From the NCBI RefSeq assembly GCF_000764305.2, contig NW_025942346.1, positions 1 to 64,000 on the forward strand: 64,000 nucleotides of DNA, given 5' to 3'. The notes beneath the pieces were generated by a model. It did not search any database, was not told the DNA's origin, and saw only the letters and a program-made list of their open reading frames with translations. The number at the start of each line of letters is the position of its first letter. Position 1 is the stretch's first letter. Position numbers and translations under genes: made by a program. Shown here piece after piece: positions 1 to 10,638 of the stretch. The stretch comes from Hyalella azteca. Taxonomy: Eukaryota; Arthropoda; Malacostraca; Amphipoda; Hyalellidae.

Positions 1-945
1 ATTTACTGTAAAAATATTTCGTATTTTATTTGTTATTAAATAATATGAAACGGACAGAATATATTTTTAACTTTACTCATGACCGTATTGGAATTGCTCA
101 TTTATTAGTTATAAAATTTCTCTCGCTCAATAGGGTAAATGAGCCTTAAACCGAAGTAAAACGAATTAGGGTAACATTTCTTAACTAACATGCATCATTT
201 CCGTCTACTTTACCCCAAACTAAAACTATTATAAATTTTAGGTTGAAAGAATCAGGAAAAAAATAATTCCGTTTCTCTGATCCGTAGGAGCAGGTTCTTC
301 AAAAGTTTTTTTTTTAATTTGGAGTAATTGGAAGTTCTATTTTACGCAACTTACAGACTGTAGATTTATATTGATAATTACATAGTACGCTACCATTTGA
401 GATTTATTTCATTAAAATTATAAAAACGTCGTGTAAGAAAGTATTAGAATTATTAATTTTGTTCATCGAATATATGTGTAACATTCAACAATTCAAACAT
501 TTATATTATTTTTGCCAACTCGATCAATCTGTAGTTAATAAATGGCAGGCTTTATATTTTTTGTTGTTGCGGTGCCACAGGGAAAGCGTGGAAGAGAACA
601 AGAGGTGGCGCAGAGTGGCCAGGAAGAGGAAAGAGAAATGGAAAGGACAGTAGGAGATGAAAAGGCGCATTGCGCATGATTTGGTTGGTTAAAGGTGGTT
701 GGGGTTGTTTGTGGTTGGGGTGCTTTATAAACATTTTTGTTTTCCACTGACAAGTTGCTTACTTATGAAATACAATTTCTGGCGAAGATGAATGAAATAC
801 AATTACATGAACTAATAAACTGTACCAATGTTGTATGTCCGCAGGAAAAAAAAACGTTTCTTACATTTCATAATTGTGCATATTAAACATACAGAGATCC
901 AGTTGCCGAACTATCAAAAATTGTTAGCCTATTACTAACGGCTAT
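1..945 (+). repeat. Type-B unit, 3' part (window starts inside it)
   Basis: The sequence from the first base matches the part of other type-B units that lies downstream of the hairpin (compare 7690-8590 and 38290-39200), with nearly every block in order: the ATATGAAACGGACAGAAT block, the CCGTAGGAGCAGGTTCTTC block and the GC-richer segment at 557-729. That segment is flanked by CTTTATA on both sides (550-556 and 723-729) and is absent from type-C units, so it looks like an old insertion. No protein-coding function is supported. The hairpin and variable cassette of this copy lie outside the window. Confidence 0.8.
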
Positions 946-978
946 GAGGCTATACCCACCAATCACAGACGAGAAATT

Positions 979-1075
979 AGCCGCCGTGTACTGAGGTTGC
1001 TGCGTGTAATTGAGACGCTACTTTTACTTAAGCCTCTTCGTATAACTAAGCCGCTACGTGCACTTAGGATGTCTC
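979..1075 (+). repeat. Degenerate 18-bp tandem repeat
   Basis: About five decayed copies of the 18-mer CCGCTACGTGCACTTAGG, the clearest at about 1051-1068. The same 18-mer forms a cleaner array at 16768-16893. In both places it is followed by the same sequence (TAGTACAGTCCCTGGTCGTGG), so the array is a fixed part of a longer repeat. Confidence 0.7.
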
Positions 1076-1084
1076 GTGCAATAT

Positions 1085-1680
1085 TGCAAGCTTTTATAGT
1101 ACAGTCCCTGGTCGTGGTAAGAACTTGTGGATGTTCTAGATGACTCAAACATTACAAAGCGATTCCTGTCAGGCTTACGGCAGTGATATATTCGAATGAT
1201 ATTCGTAGCTATTCTATATATTGCCTCATCACAGTGATATGTAAGGCTATACCGTGTGTAATACAAAGTCATCGCAATGTTCACACATAGCTGAACTGTA
1301 GACACTGCAACATTGCAGCAATATATATTGATGCGCAGTACACAGTAATATTAGTAATAGTAGTATAATTGTAAATACACTGTAGTCCGTTCTATATTAA
1401 AATAATTTTGATACGAGAACTTTAAATGACTTTACAATGCATTTCGTACATGAAATGCAGAATGTAGATAGAGCCACGGTGCCAGAAAATTCGTGGAACC
1501 GTAAATTGTACGACGTAGTTGATGCCCCTCGAGGGCTCGAAGAATTTTGGGAATAAATCTGTCTGTCTCCAAATCATGCCTGTTTACTTTTATGCTCAGT
1601 GATTTCTTTTGATCATACGCACATTATGTTTTCAGGTGCGGAAGAAGTAGTCTATAATTATTTTAATCACGTACTTACGA
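1085..1680 (+). repeat. Type-A upstream segment, decayed copy
   Basis: Contains one copy of the roughly 97-bp motif found in tandem at 17014-17310 (around 1165-1275), then the segment around GATAGAGCCACGGTGC that precedes type-A units at 17500 and 25540. The frame that is open in the 25.5-kb copy is broken here, so coding is not supported. It ends before any type-A head. Confidence 0.65.
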
Positions 1681-1735
1681 GCATCTATTGAGTGTTTGTG
1701 TGAATGAAGGCAAACATTCGTCTCAATCGTCTACG

Positions 1736-1806
1736 TAGCTCGATGAAACTTAATACACATATTCATTAGGATCTAACGGTGATGTTTAGCTTGTGAAATT
1801 TTTTTT
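1736..1806 (+). mobile_element. Fragment matching the inside of the hAT-like element
   Basis: This stretch (around CTCGATGAAACTT and TAACGGTGATGTTTAGC) matches the repeated internal motif of the element at 29311-30880. No terminal repeats are visible here, so it is an internal fragment or an independent copy of that motif. Confidence 0.6.
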
Positions 1807-1814
1807 CATTTATG

Positions 1815-2485
1815 CGAATAAGTTATTCTTTCCTTAATGCAGCAACTGAGCATTCGTAGTGTTGATGTAGATGAGTTTCAGCACTCAGAGCAGTTATGTT
1901 ATTAACTCAGTTATGCTTCAAAACAATTCCATAATGTCCGTACTCAGTCATAGCTATATTGAATCCACTTGAATTCCTCCATTTGGGGATGTCGTTTTGC
2001 TTCTCATGAAATGTTGTGAATAATTCTCTGAAATTGTTGGACGAAGCGGAATGATAGGATTAAAAATATTGATATCTTTTTGAACCCTGAGTTATCCTCT
2101 GGTTGGCTAACGGGTATTGTAGCCTAAGTGCGACCTGGCTGTTGAAAATCAATGGCCTCTCAGTAAGTATTGCAAATGCTATTACACAAAGTGTACCGTT
2201 GGTAATTTACTGAATAAATATTTCTCATTTTATTTATTATTAAATAATATGAAACGGACAGAATTTATTTTTATCTTTACTCATGACGGTATTGGAATTG
2301 CTCATTTATTAGTTATAAAATTACTCTCGCTCAATATAGTAAATGAGCCTTAAACCGAAGTAAAACGAATTAGGTTAAGATTTCTTAACTAACATGCATC
2401 ATTTCCGTCTACTTTACCCCAAACTATCACTATTATAAATTTTAGGTTGGAAGAATCAGGAAAAAATAATTCCGTTTCTCTCATC
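1815..2485 (+). repeat. Type-B unit, partial, cut by adapter junction
   Basis: Starts abruptly at the GCGAATAAGTTATTC block, carries the central TGATGCAG-like block (here TTAATGCAGCAACTGAGC), a long variable cassette (about 1984-2060), and the hairpin at 2084-2115, then runs into the 3' part. It stops within TCCGTTTCTC at 2480, exactly where a Tn5 mosaic-end junction begins. The true continuation is therefore unknown. The cassette, at about 77 nt, is the longest of the set. Confidence 0.8.
2084..2115 (+). other. Conserved unit hairpin (type B)
   Basis: ACCC (2084-2087) can pair with GGGT (2112-2115) and GTTA with TAAC inside it, around a CC...GG core. It is preceded by the T-rich run and the variable cassette, as in all other units. 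Confidence 0.6.
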
Positions 2486-2523
2486 CTGTCTCTTATACAC
2501 ATCTAGATGTGTATAAGAGACAG
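2486..2523. other. Nextera mate-pair junction adapter (assembly artefact)
   Basis: CTGTCTCTTATACACATCT (2486-2504) is followed directly by its reverse complement AGATGTGTATAAGAGACAG (2505-2523). This is the Tn5 mosaic-end pair that forms the circularisation junction in Nextera mate-pair libraries. It is synthetic, so bases left and right of it were not necessarily neighbours in the genome. Confidence 0.97.
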
Positions 2524-2771
2524 GTGTATTTGTTTTTATATTATCTGTCCCAAATTTTCATGCTGCATCACCTGCATGAACATGATAGATGTTTTATTTA
2601 CTTCTCTCTGTGTATGGAGAAAATATTACAAATAGGTATAAAGCCTTGGCTTCTCTGTCACTCCTCTCCTCAACACGTTAGCTGGGCTAACACTGCCCAG
2701 CAAACGGGTTATGCTGCTGCATCCTGTCTTACAGACACCAAAGGAAGTTTGTAGATATGTACATACATGTT
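2524..2771. other. Unplaced stretch between adapter and N
   Basis: This 248-base piece has no match to the unit family or to other parts of the window. It is bounded by the synthetic adapter and by a single N at 2772, so its position is doubtful. An 81-codon open frame starts inside the adapter and is not credible. Confidence 0.5.
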
Positions 2772-2772
2772 N

Positions 2773-2990
2773 CCCCCGCGACACGGGGACCGAGGAGTTT
2801 CTGACGACGCAGCAGCGATCTCGCTGGCAAGTGTTTTCCTTCTTATATTGATTGTATATTATTTATTGTCTGGAATATTATTGCTACAAATAATTATTTC
2901 AAGGCTATTGCTTGAACTTATAGTGTTTTTGTATATTATAATCTTTAGAATAATAATATGGAAGATGTGAATATTCCTTTCAAATAATTT
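2773..2990 (+). repeat. Dispersed repeat F, copy 1
   Basis: Begins CCCCCGCGACACGGGGACC and matches 32007-32225 almost throughout with a few substitutions and indels. The first 70 bases are GC-rich, the rest AT-rich. No terminal repeats or coding frame identify it. Both copies start at a C-run next to problematic sequence (an N here, a purine tract at the other). Confidence 0.75.
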
Positions 2991-3805
2991 CGCCGGCTAT
3001 ATTGGCGCAGTGCTAACAACGTACGACTGATAGGCTTGAGTAGGAAGCGATATGATAGGAGGATTGATTTGTCATAGTCTCTCCTGGAATTAATTGATAG
3101 AAAGTTTCTGAGATGTGCTACTTCATCATGATCTTCTTACCAGGAACTTCAGTCAAAAATACTTGAGTAGGCCTCCCAAAGAATTTTGCGAGCGTTTATT
3201 CATTTCTAGCAAATCAAGATGTTGTCATTGTATATAATTCTGTAAAAATCCGTCAATATTACTTTTATCCATAAATATAAAGAGGATATAGATTTTCAAG
3301 ATGAAAATGTAAAGTTTTCAGGAGAGCCAAAAACTGAAATTTGTGACCATTGAAGGTATAGGTTTTACCCACGGCTTGGCAAGGTTCATGAACAAGCAAA
3401 TGTAAGCAAAAACATTGCTTTGGGCTCTTTATATGAGCAATTCTCGGACCTTCAGAATGAGCATAAAAACAGGCGAAGTCTTAATTTTCAATTTTTGACG
3501 AACATGCTCCCCTTAAGTTAGCCTCTGGGTAATAGGACTTAATGACGTCGTGTCACTGCAGAGGTGGAATGGATCGATATGAATGCGTTGTGCAGAAAAG
3601 AGTTGATTTACATTGAACATGAAGATTCATAGCTTTTTCCAAGAAGTCCTTTCAATGTATTCCTAATACAAATATTTTAACTTCATTTAAAATATTATAT
3701 GTCAGTCCGACAATCAACAACATTGGTATATTATTTTTATATACTTCAAAGAACTTACGCTTGCAAAATGTTTGTTATTATTGTTTAATCAAAACTAATG
3801 TGGAG
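2991..3805 (+). repeat. Possible highly diverged unit with hairpin-like site
   Basis: Mostly unrecognised AT-rich DNA. At about 3510-3537 it contains CCTTAAGTTAGCC followed by CTGGGTAATAGGAC, which resembles the conserved hairpin (CCT/AGG, GTTA/TAAT). An ATTTTTGA run lies about 20 bases upstream, as in the recognised units. Other landmarks are not clear. Confidence 0.35.
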
Positions 3806-4313
3806 TTGGCCGTAGACTATTTTCATTAACTGCGCAATCTTGATCACAGAGCATGTGGCACGCATCAAAGTAGAGGGGTAACATATCTAAACTGGCACAT
3901 CAAACATAAGTCATTTGATTTCATAACGCTGAAACTCATAGACCATTATTTATCATTTTATTAAATTATTTAAGAGTTTATCAAGCCCCTGATAACTTAA
4001 GTTAAACGTAAGCTCAATCCAACACTCATGCAGTTGCAGCTTCATGAGAAATCGCTTGAGATTGAAGTAACTGAAAAATACCAGCCTCTCTTCACTGATG
4101 ATATTAGTCAGTTTGACCTCTTAATAAAGCTGTCGTATATAACACCAATAAATATTAACATGCGAGGCCCATTGCCCAATTTTATGGATTTTCTGCTAGG
4201 CGTACAAGTTATTCATTCTTTGATGCAGCAGCTCAGCATTCGAAGTGTTGCTGTAGTGAGTTTCAGCATCAGAGCAGTTATGTTATTAGCTCAGTTATGC
4301 TTCAAAACGAGTA
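3806..4313 (+). repeat. Unit 5' half (B/C-like), truncated
   Basis: Carries the head (TCTTGATCACAGAGCATG), the GGGGTAACATATCTAAACTGG-like block and the central TTTGATGCAGCAGCTCAGC block. It ends inside GCTTCAAAACGAG, where a 16-bp tandem array begins. Cassette and hairpin are lost. The 96-codon open frame over this region is not shared by homologous units. Confidence 0.75.
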
Positions 4314-4321
4314 TATAAAGT

Positions 4322-4672
4322 TATACCTTTGCTGTGAACTACCTTTGCTGTGAACTACCTTTGCTGTGAACTACCTTTGCTGTGAACTACCTTTGCTGTG
4401 AACTACCTTTGCTGTGAACTACTATTGCTGTGAACTACCTTTGCTGTGAACTACCTTTGCTGTGAACTACCTTTGCTGTGAACTACCTTTGCTGTGAACT
4501 ACCTTTGCTGCGAACTATCTTTGCCGTGTACTATCTTTGCCGTGTACTATCTTTGCCGTGTACTATCTTTGCCGTGTACTATCTTTGCCGTGTACTATCA
4601 TTGCCGTGTACTACCATTGCCGTGTACTACCATTGCCGTGTCCTACCATTACTGCGTGTCTTTGCTGCATTG
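4322..4672 (+). repeat. 16-bp tandem array, two subtypes
   Basis: About 12 copies of TTTGCTGTGAACTACC followed, after one transitional copy, by copies of TTTGCCGTGTACTATC and then CATTGCCGTGTACTAC. The gradual change along the array is typical of unequal exchange. Open frames here only reflect the repeat period. The same 16-mer occurs at 15958-16211 next to an assembly gap. Confidence 0.95.
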
Positions 4673-4679
4673 TGCTTAG

Positions 4680-5181
4680 TTTCGTAGTTGAATTATCAAA
4701 TTAGCTTAGTCACTAGAACCGGTTTCGACCTCTCATTTATTAGTATTCAAGTAGCGTGTTTTGTTCAATAAATTATTGTTCATTATGCTTTCATTTCTCC
4801 CTTGTTGAGGATCGGTGGCAGTTTCGGGTTAATTGTCGAATCAATTTGGAGTCGTCCTTTACTTGAACCTTACAAAAATGTATAATAAACGTTCAATTGC
4901 GTGGACAGAATTCTTCAGTCATCCCCGAAAGAATATAATGTAAGCCTGAAGAGAGCATGTATAGGGCAGCGATTGGGGCGTGTCGGCTGTAAGTGAGCCG
5001 GAGCCCGGCAGGACTGATTCGTTGCAGCCGAGCGCCAGCGCCCAAATAAGGCCTTACGCAGAACACTTTGAACCCCTTAATAAGCGGACATCCTTGCTGG
5101 CTTCCTGCTTCCCTCATGCGTCTATCATGCTCTTGGTTCAGCGCCGGCCCAGCTCCTACACTGCTTCTAATTTTGACTGGG
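4680..5181. other. Unrecognised stretch, GC-richer at 4960-5160
   Basis: Between the 16-bp and 116-bp arrays lies low-copy DNA with a GC-richer centre. A 111-codon minus-strand frame (4893-5228) covers it but ends in the tandem repeat and resembles no family I recognise. I do not call it a gene. Confidence 0.4.
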
Positions 5182-5530
5182 TATGATGCTTTACTCGAGT
5201 TATCATGATGACTTGATCTTGGTATCATCTCATGTTGTCTTTAGCATCATGTTTATTTAGTATATATATGTTCTCTACCTGCCCACCTGCTGCAAGCTAT
5301 GATGCTTTACTCGAGTTATCATGATGACTTGATCTTGGTATCATCTCATGTTGTCTTTAGCATCATGTTTATTTAGTATATATATGTTCTCTACCTGCCC
5401 ACCTGCTGCAAGCTATGATGCTTTACTCGAGTTATCATGATGACTTGATCTTGGTATCATCTCATGTTGTCTTTAGCATCATGTTTATTTAGTATATACA
5501 TGTTCTCTACCTGCCCACCTGCTGCAAGTT
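5182..5530 (+). repeat. 116-bp tandem repeat, three copies
   Basis: Copies start at 5182, 5298 and 5414 (period 116) and are nearly identical: TATGATGCTTTACTCGAG at the start, a TA run in the middle, CACCTGCTGCAAGCT at the end. Single copies occur at 12285-12408 and, partially, 43932-44026, in both cases breaking into or ending unit sequences. The monomer is therefore dispersed as well as tandem. Confidence 0.95.
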
Positions 5531-5854
5531 GCTACGAGCCTTGGTCAAATTGAGGACTTTTTAACTTTCAAATAAAGTTGAGCGCAACATAAACGAGCTA
5601 AGCAGCTTGTGATTTATGCAAATAGGTACAGCATGAACAATGAAGCAGATGAAAAGTGTATCTATTTTTATCCTGTGTTAAACACGCAATAAATTCGTAA
5701 ATGAAGGAATTATTATGTATTCAAATTGTTTATTTTCTTATTCGAATATATGTTTAACATACATCAATTCATTTATCATTTATCAATTCAATATCATTTT
5801 TGCCGACTCAATCAATCTGTAGGTAATAAATAACATAAATAAATAAATTGCCAT
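5531..5854 (+). repeat. Decayed unit 3' end
   Basis: The first 190 bases are unrecognised. From about 5725 it resembles the region of type-B units before the 173-bp insert (GAATATATGTTTAACAT, TTTTTGCCGACTCAATCAAT). Confidence 0.5.
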
Positions 5855-6999
5855 GTTAATGGTCCAGTTTCAGGGACGAACACAACAGCAATGCGAGGTA
5901 ATAATGTGTGTATTTTTGACATCATAGCTTCCTCTAGTCTAGTACTTCATATATACCAGGCAACCAGTTCACTAGTGAACTTCTTTTCAAGCTCTCATTA
6001 AGACGGCAGTTCCCAGGCAACTCTCAGCATATCAAACCAGTCCTGTCAAATGTAATATAAATTTTTGAAGTTATATTCCAAGTTATTTAACGTTCATAAC
6101 TGACCCAGCATGTCCGCGACATCGAGACTCACAAATGTTTTTAAATTATTTACACTTTATTATTGGGACTGAAAGAAATATATTCAGTCAGGCAGGGTCA
6201 GATATTTTATGTGTCATTATGGCACCTTAAATTAATTAATTTTTGATTGAGATTTATTAATAAGACAGAATGTTTTATTCCAATATACAGCGTGGCCTCA
6301 TATGCTTACGTTCAAAATTATAAGAAAGTTGCTCATGGAAATAGAAAACTGAGATTGTTTGATCATAGAGCATGTAGCAGTGGAGCAAGTTCTTGGGATA
6401 ATATATTTATAAGGGAGTGTTGAATATCCAATTATTGATTCACTAACAATGAAATGAGTAAATTATTTTGCAGTTTACCGATTATGAAGAGTTGCAGATC
6501 GCAAGATGTCAACTTTAAATTGCTGCTTCTTAAGTGTTTTATGAGGTTCAAGTAATTGAAAAGATCCATACTCTTTTTATTGTTACAAATTATCTTGACG
6601 TAGTATTACAGGTGTCGTGTACAACATTGTTGAAAAATAATAAGCAAAGCTTAAAAAGCTTTTTATGCATTGCTGTGATTTTTATTTAGTGATTCATGAC
6701 AAGGCCCATGCGGGAGACCAGCGCATATATATACTGATATCATCGAACGAATTTATGAATTAACTTCTTTTCGCACTAGACCTTGCCTACTGTTAATCAT
6801 TGAATCATAAATATCATATAAACATCTAATGCTGAAACGTAAAAAGTAATCCCAAGCTCTAAATCATTGTAACTATTATTCTCATAATATTATACAAGAA
6901 CGGATTTTTTTTAAATCTTTAAGAATTAACTGCACTTCAAGAGAGCAATAGACAATTATACCAGATAAAAATAATGGTAGACTTGGTTTATTAGTTGCG
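5855..6999 (+). repeat. Type-D unit and leader, duplicated at 44.6 kb
   Basis: Positions 5855-6090 match 44579-44820, and 6386-6999 match 44826-45430; the second copy lacks the intervening 300 bases. The region around 6361-6400 keeps the head (GATCATAGAGCATGTAGCAG) but the block after it differs strongly from A, B and C. The same type-D block precedes type B at 32640-33330. It contains GACAAGGCCCATGCGGGAGA, which matches the A-type leader. Confidence 0.75.
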
Positions 7000-8595
7000 A
7001 AGTCCTGATCATATAGCATGTGGCATGCATCAGAGTACAGGGATAACATATTTAAACTGGCACATCAGAGGTATGTCATTTGATTAACACTGAAATGCGG
7101 GGACCACCATTCATCATTTTATTAAATTAAATAAGAGTTTAACCAGCACCTAATCATTGCAGTTAAACGTAAGCTTAATCCAGCATTCAATTGCAGCTTG
7201 TTCAATAAATCATTTGAGATTGATGTAACTGAAAACTGCCTTCCTCTCTTCATTGGTAATACAAGTCAGCTTGCCCTCTTAATAAAGCTGTCGTATGTAA
7301 CACCAATAAATATTAACATGTGATGCACATTGCCCAATTTTAATGATTTACCTTTAGGCGTAGAAGTTATTCATTCTTTGATGCAGCAGCTCAGCATTCG
7401 TAGTGTTGCTGTAGTGAGTTTCAGCATCAGAGCAGTTATGTTATTAGCTCAGTTATGCTTCAAAACGAGTTCATAATGTTCGTGCTCAGTGATAGCTATA
7501 TTAAATCCACTCGTATTCCACCAGTTGTGTGTGATAACCTGGCATAAAAATGCGATTATATTTTTAAGCCCTAAGTTATCCTTTGGATGGCTAACGGGGA
7601 TTGTAACTTCATTGTGACTGTTGTGTGATGAATAATGGCCTCTCAGTAAGGGATTGCAAATTCAATTACACCGAGTATACCGTTGGTAATTTACTGTATA
7701 AATATTTCGTATTTTATTTATTATTAAATAATATGAAACGGGCAGAATTTATTTTTAACTTTACTCATGACCGTATTGGAATTGCTCATTTATTAGTTAT
7801 AAAATTTCTGTCGCTCAATATGGTAAATGAGCCTTAAACCGAAGTAAAACGAATTAGGTTAAGATTTCTTAACTAACATGCATCATTTCCATCTACTTTA
7901 CCCCAAGCTATCACTATTATAAATTTTAGGTTGGAAGAATCAGGAAAAAATAATTCCGTTTCTCTGATCCGTAGGAGCAGGTTCTTCAAAAGTTTTTTTT
8001 AAGTTAGAGTAATTGGAAGTTCTATTTTACGCAACTTCCAGACTGTAGGTTTATATTGATAATTACATAGTACGCTACCATTTTAGATTTATTTCATTAA
8101 AATTATAAAAACTTCGTGTAAGAAAGTATTGAAATTATTCATTTTGTTCATCGAATATATGTGTAACATTCAACAATTCAAACATTTATATTATTTTTGC
8201 TGACTCAAGCAATCTGTAGTTAATAAATGGCAGGCTTTATATTTTTTGTTGTTGCGGTGCCACTAGGAAAGAGTGGAAGAGAACAAGAGGTGGCGCAGAG
8301 TGGCCAGGAAGAGGAAAGAGAAATGGAAAGGACAGTAGGAGATGAAAAGGCGCATTGCGCATGATTTGGTTGGTTAAAGGTGATAGGGAAGTTTGCGTTT
8401 GGGGTGCTTTATAAACATATTTGTTTTCCACTGAAAGTTGCTTACTTATGAAATATAATTTCAGGCGAAGAAAGTTCAATTGTGCTTCTGTAATTTGTAT
8501 CTGTAATTCATTACGTCAATTACCTATTACATGAACTAATAAACTGTATCAATGTTGTATGTCCGCAGGACAATAGCGATACCGAACTCAGTTGA
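7000..8595 (+). repeat. Type-B unit, full length
   Basis: A complete reference copy. The head lies at 7001-7040, the GATAACATATTTAAACTGG block follows, the central TTTGATGCAGCAGCTCAGC block lies at 7378-7396, the variable cassette at about 7521-7547, and the hairpin at 7569-7599. The 3' part carries the 173-bp insert between two CTTTATA copies (8235-8241 and 8407-8413). A 70-codon frame follows the hairpin (to 7837) and is open in several type-B copies, but differences between copies often change the residue, so selection is not evident. The copy at 45430-46990 is a recent duplicate and shares the same cassette. Confidence 0.85.
7521..7599 (+). other. Type-B cassette plus hairpin
   Basis: Cassette begins GTTGTGTGTGATAACCTGG after the conserved ATTCCACCA-like edge. 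The T-rich run and hairpin (CCC 7569-7571 with GGG 7597-7599; GTTA with TAAC inside) follow. The duplicate at 45963-46042 has the same cassette with about two changes. Confidence 0.6.
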
Positions 8596-8597
8596 TG

Positions 8598-9222
8598 GTT
8601 TTTCTGGTTTGGTTTATTCTTTATTCACGAAGGAGCATACAAAAAAGTTCATAACAAGAAAATAGCAAAAATTTGGAGAAAAAAATCCAAAATGCTTCCA
8701 TGTGAATGCCCATATAAGCTAAAAAGCTTCACAGGCGACATTAGCGGTATTAAAATCGAAAAACAATAACATATAATGACGATGGGATAAGACAAAAGGG
8801 AACAGAAAGTGACTAAACTTAAAGCATCCTGATAAAAACTAACCTTTAGTAAAACTGATACAAGAACAACTAGCATGGCGACTAAAAATGATATTCAACA
8901 AAGGCAGTAACAACCCTACCTAAAAAAATTAAATACAACTAAGACGAAAAGTCGAAACAATGTAGACTTACACCATTTTATTTCTCAAAAATATTATTGA
9001 GAAAAAGGCAATTAAGAAAATCTTACAAAACTAATCAGAGTCAGATTAATAACGAGTAAGAATAAAATCGCGGAATTTAGTCTTCAAACTGAATTTAGAA
9101 CAATCAATTTTAAAATCATCATGTAATTCATTAAAATATTTCACACAATTAAAAACTGTACCGCTTCTTTCAATTTCTAACCGAACCGGGGGTAAGTTGA
9201 AATGCATGCCCCTGGTGTCGTG
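8598..9222 (-). pseudogene. LINE 3' end, reverse-transcriptase ORF C-terminus
   Basis: On the minus strand a frame from 9222 down to the stop at 9046-9048 reads HDTRGMHFNLPPVRLE and continues to KFRDFILTRY. The pattern of a DTRG start, a V-Y-FNELHDDFK middle and a K-basic end resembles the last 60 residues of many arthropod non-LTR retrotransposon polymerase ORFs. An AT-rich 3' UTR follows to about 8598, ending with AATAAAG and an A-run. Everything upstream of the C-terminus is missing, so this is a 5'-truncated dead copy. The same truncated copy at 39211-39835 shows it was duplicated along with the flanking units. The family assignment comes from sequence style only. Confidence 0.55.
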
Positions 9223-10562
9223 GCCTCATGGGAATGTAGGGGAACAAGAGAGGCGAATGCAGAATTAAGAAGACGTTCATAGTGATATAATGGGTATTTT
9301 ATTGCTCATAACCTAAAGAAAAGAATTCTGCGAATATATCAGTTTGGCTTCAATTTATGCTCGTTTTCTTCTACACTCAGCTATTCTTTAAGGGTGAACT
9401 AACGTTCCAATTTCTTGTAAGGGAAATTATACTTGAAATTAGTACTGATCCCGTACTGTCGAGCCTTTATGTAGCCTAATGTAGGTAAGGTTGTGTAAGT
9501 CTCATTCGTATGCTGAAATAAGTATTGTAATCTGAGTTATAGGGTGTGAAGAGATTGTTACTCAGACATATTGTGACCAGAATAATGGTGCTACATCGGC
9601 CAACATTCCAGGGCTGCGGGTAATGCTGGCACGATCAGTAGCAATACCTATTATTCACCAAGTATTTTATCTACAACACAACAGCGGCTCTTAAACTGCT
9701 ACTATATGCGTATGAAGAATTTGGCTCTCAAGTATCCAGAATTATTTTTTGAAATAAATTTGGCCTGTAGTAGTAAGTTGGGCAATTGTATGTCCGAATA
9801 TTAAATTAATCCGTTAATAGTAAAACAAGCAATAATAGGTCCTGGTAGTAAATAAGTGATTCAATACAAGATCCATGCAAGAGACCGGCTCCTATAATGT
9901 CCCATATTATTCAACAAATTTATGTTGTAGATTTTTATTATACGAAGTGGGTCAGGCATTACTATAAGTTTCTATACTTTCACTTTTCTTTTTTATGTTA
10001 TTATGTGAAGTAAATAATATTTCTAATCTATAATGCTAACATGAATTAATAAACTCAATTTAGAAAAAAATGATGTTGAGGCGTTTAACTTGGAGAGAAT
10101 TGGCTGTAACATATCTGAGAAAATCTCATAAGGAGTTAGCTGTGGACTCTATTAATCTGTTGCGAACTCCTGATCATGGAGCACGCGGCAACACATTATA
10201 GTATAGGGGTAACATATCTACTCTGGCAAATAACATATCGTGCATTTGATTTACTAACGATGAAACGCGCTAACTATTTAAGAGTTTACCGAGCCCCAAA
10301 GAATTGCAGGTAAATGCAAGCGTAATTCAGCACTCAGTTCTGCTTCGTCAGAAATTATTTTGAGATTGAAGTAATTGTAAACTACCAACATTGTCGCTAC
10401 GAGTCAGCTCGACCTCTAGATAGAGATGGTGTATATAACACAGTGGGTATTTATAAAAATGTCCTATGTCGGATCGACGAGTGATGTGAATAGTTTAGTT
10501 ATACCTCGAATCAAAATCAATTCGTTAATGCTCAGTAGTGGCCATTGAGTCACCAGTGCTCG

Positions 10563-10594
10563 CACCTGAAATGCCCTGGATGCTACCTCGATAA
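10563..10594 (+). other. Variable cassette A1 (32 nt)
   Basis: Lies between conserved CCAGTGCTCG and GCTAATATATTTTT. It has GAAATGC near its start (weakly shared), then CCTGGATGCTACCTCGATAA, which is unlike any other copy. Confidence 0.75.
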
Positions 10595-10610
10595 GCTAAT
10601 ATATTTTTGG

Positions 10611-10638
10611 ACCCTAAGTTACCGTTAGGTAATAGGGT
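10611..10638 (+). other. Conserved unit hairpin (type A)
   Basis: Outer stem ACCCT/AGGGT and inner stem TTACC/GGTAA with loop GTTA. All seven type-A copies keep both stems. Confidence 0.75.

Noticed and set aside
4322..4672. Possible CRISPR array
   Set aside because: The repeats are 16 bp, directly adjacent, without spacers; this is a tandem minisatellite in eukaryotic DNA.
8237..8479. Minus-strand frames ending LVAPQQQKI, recurring in type-B units
   Set aside because: They come from the GC-richer insert; frames differ between copies and have no consistent start.
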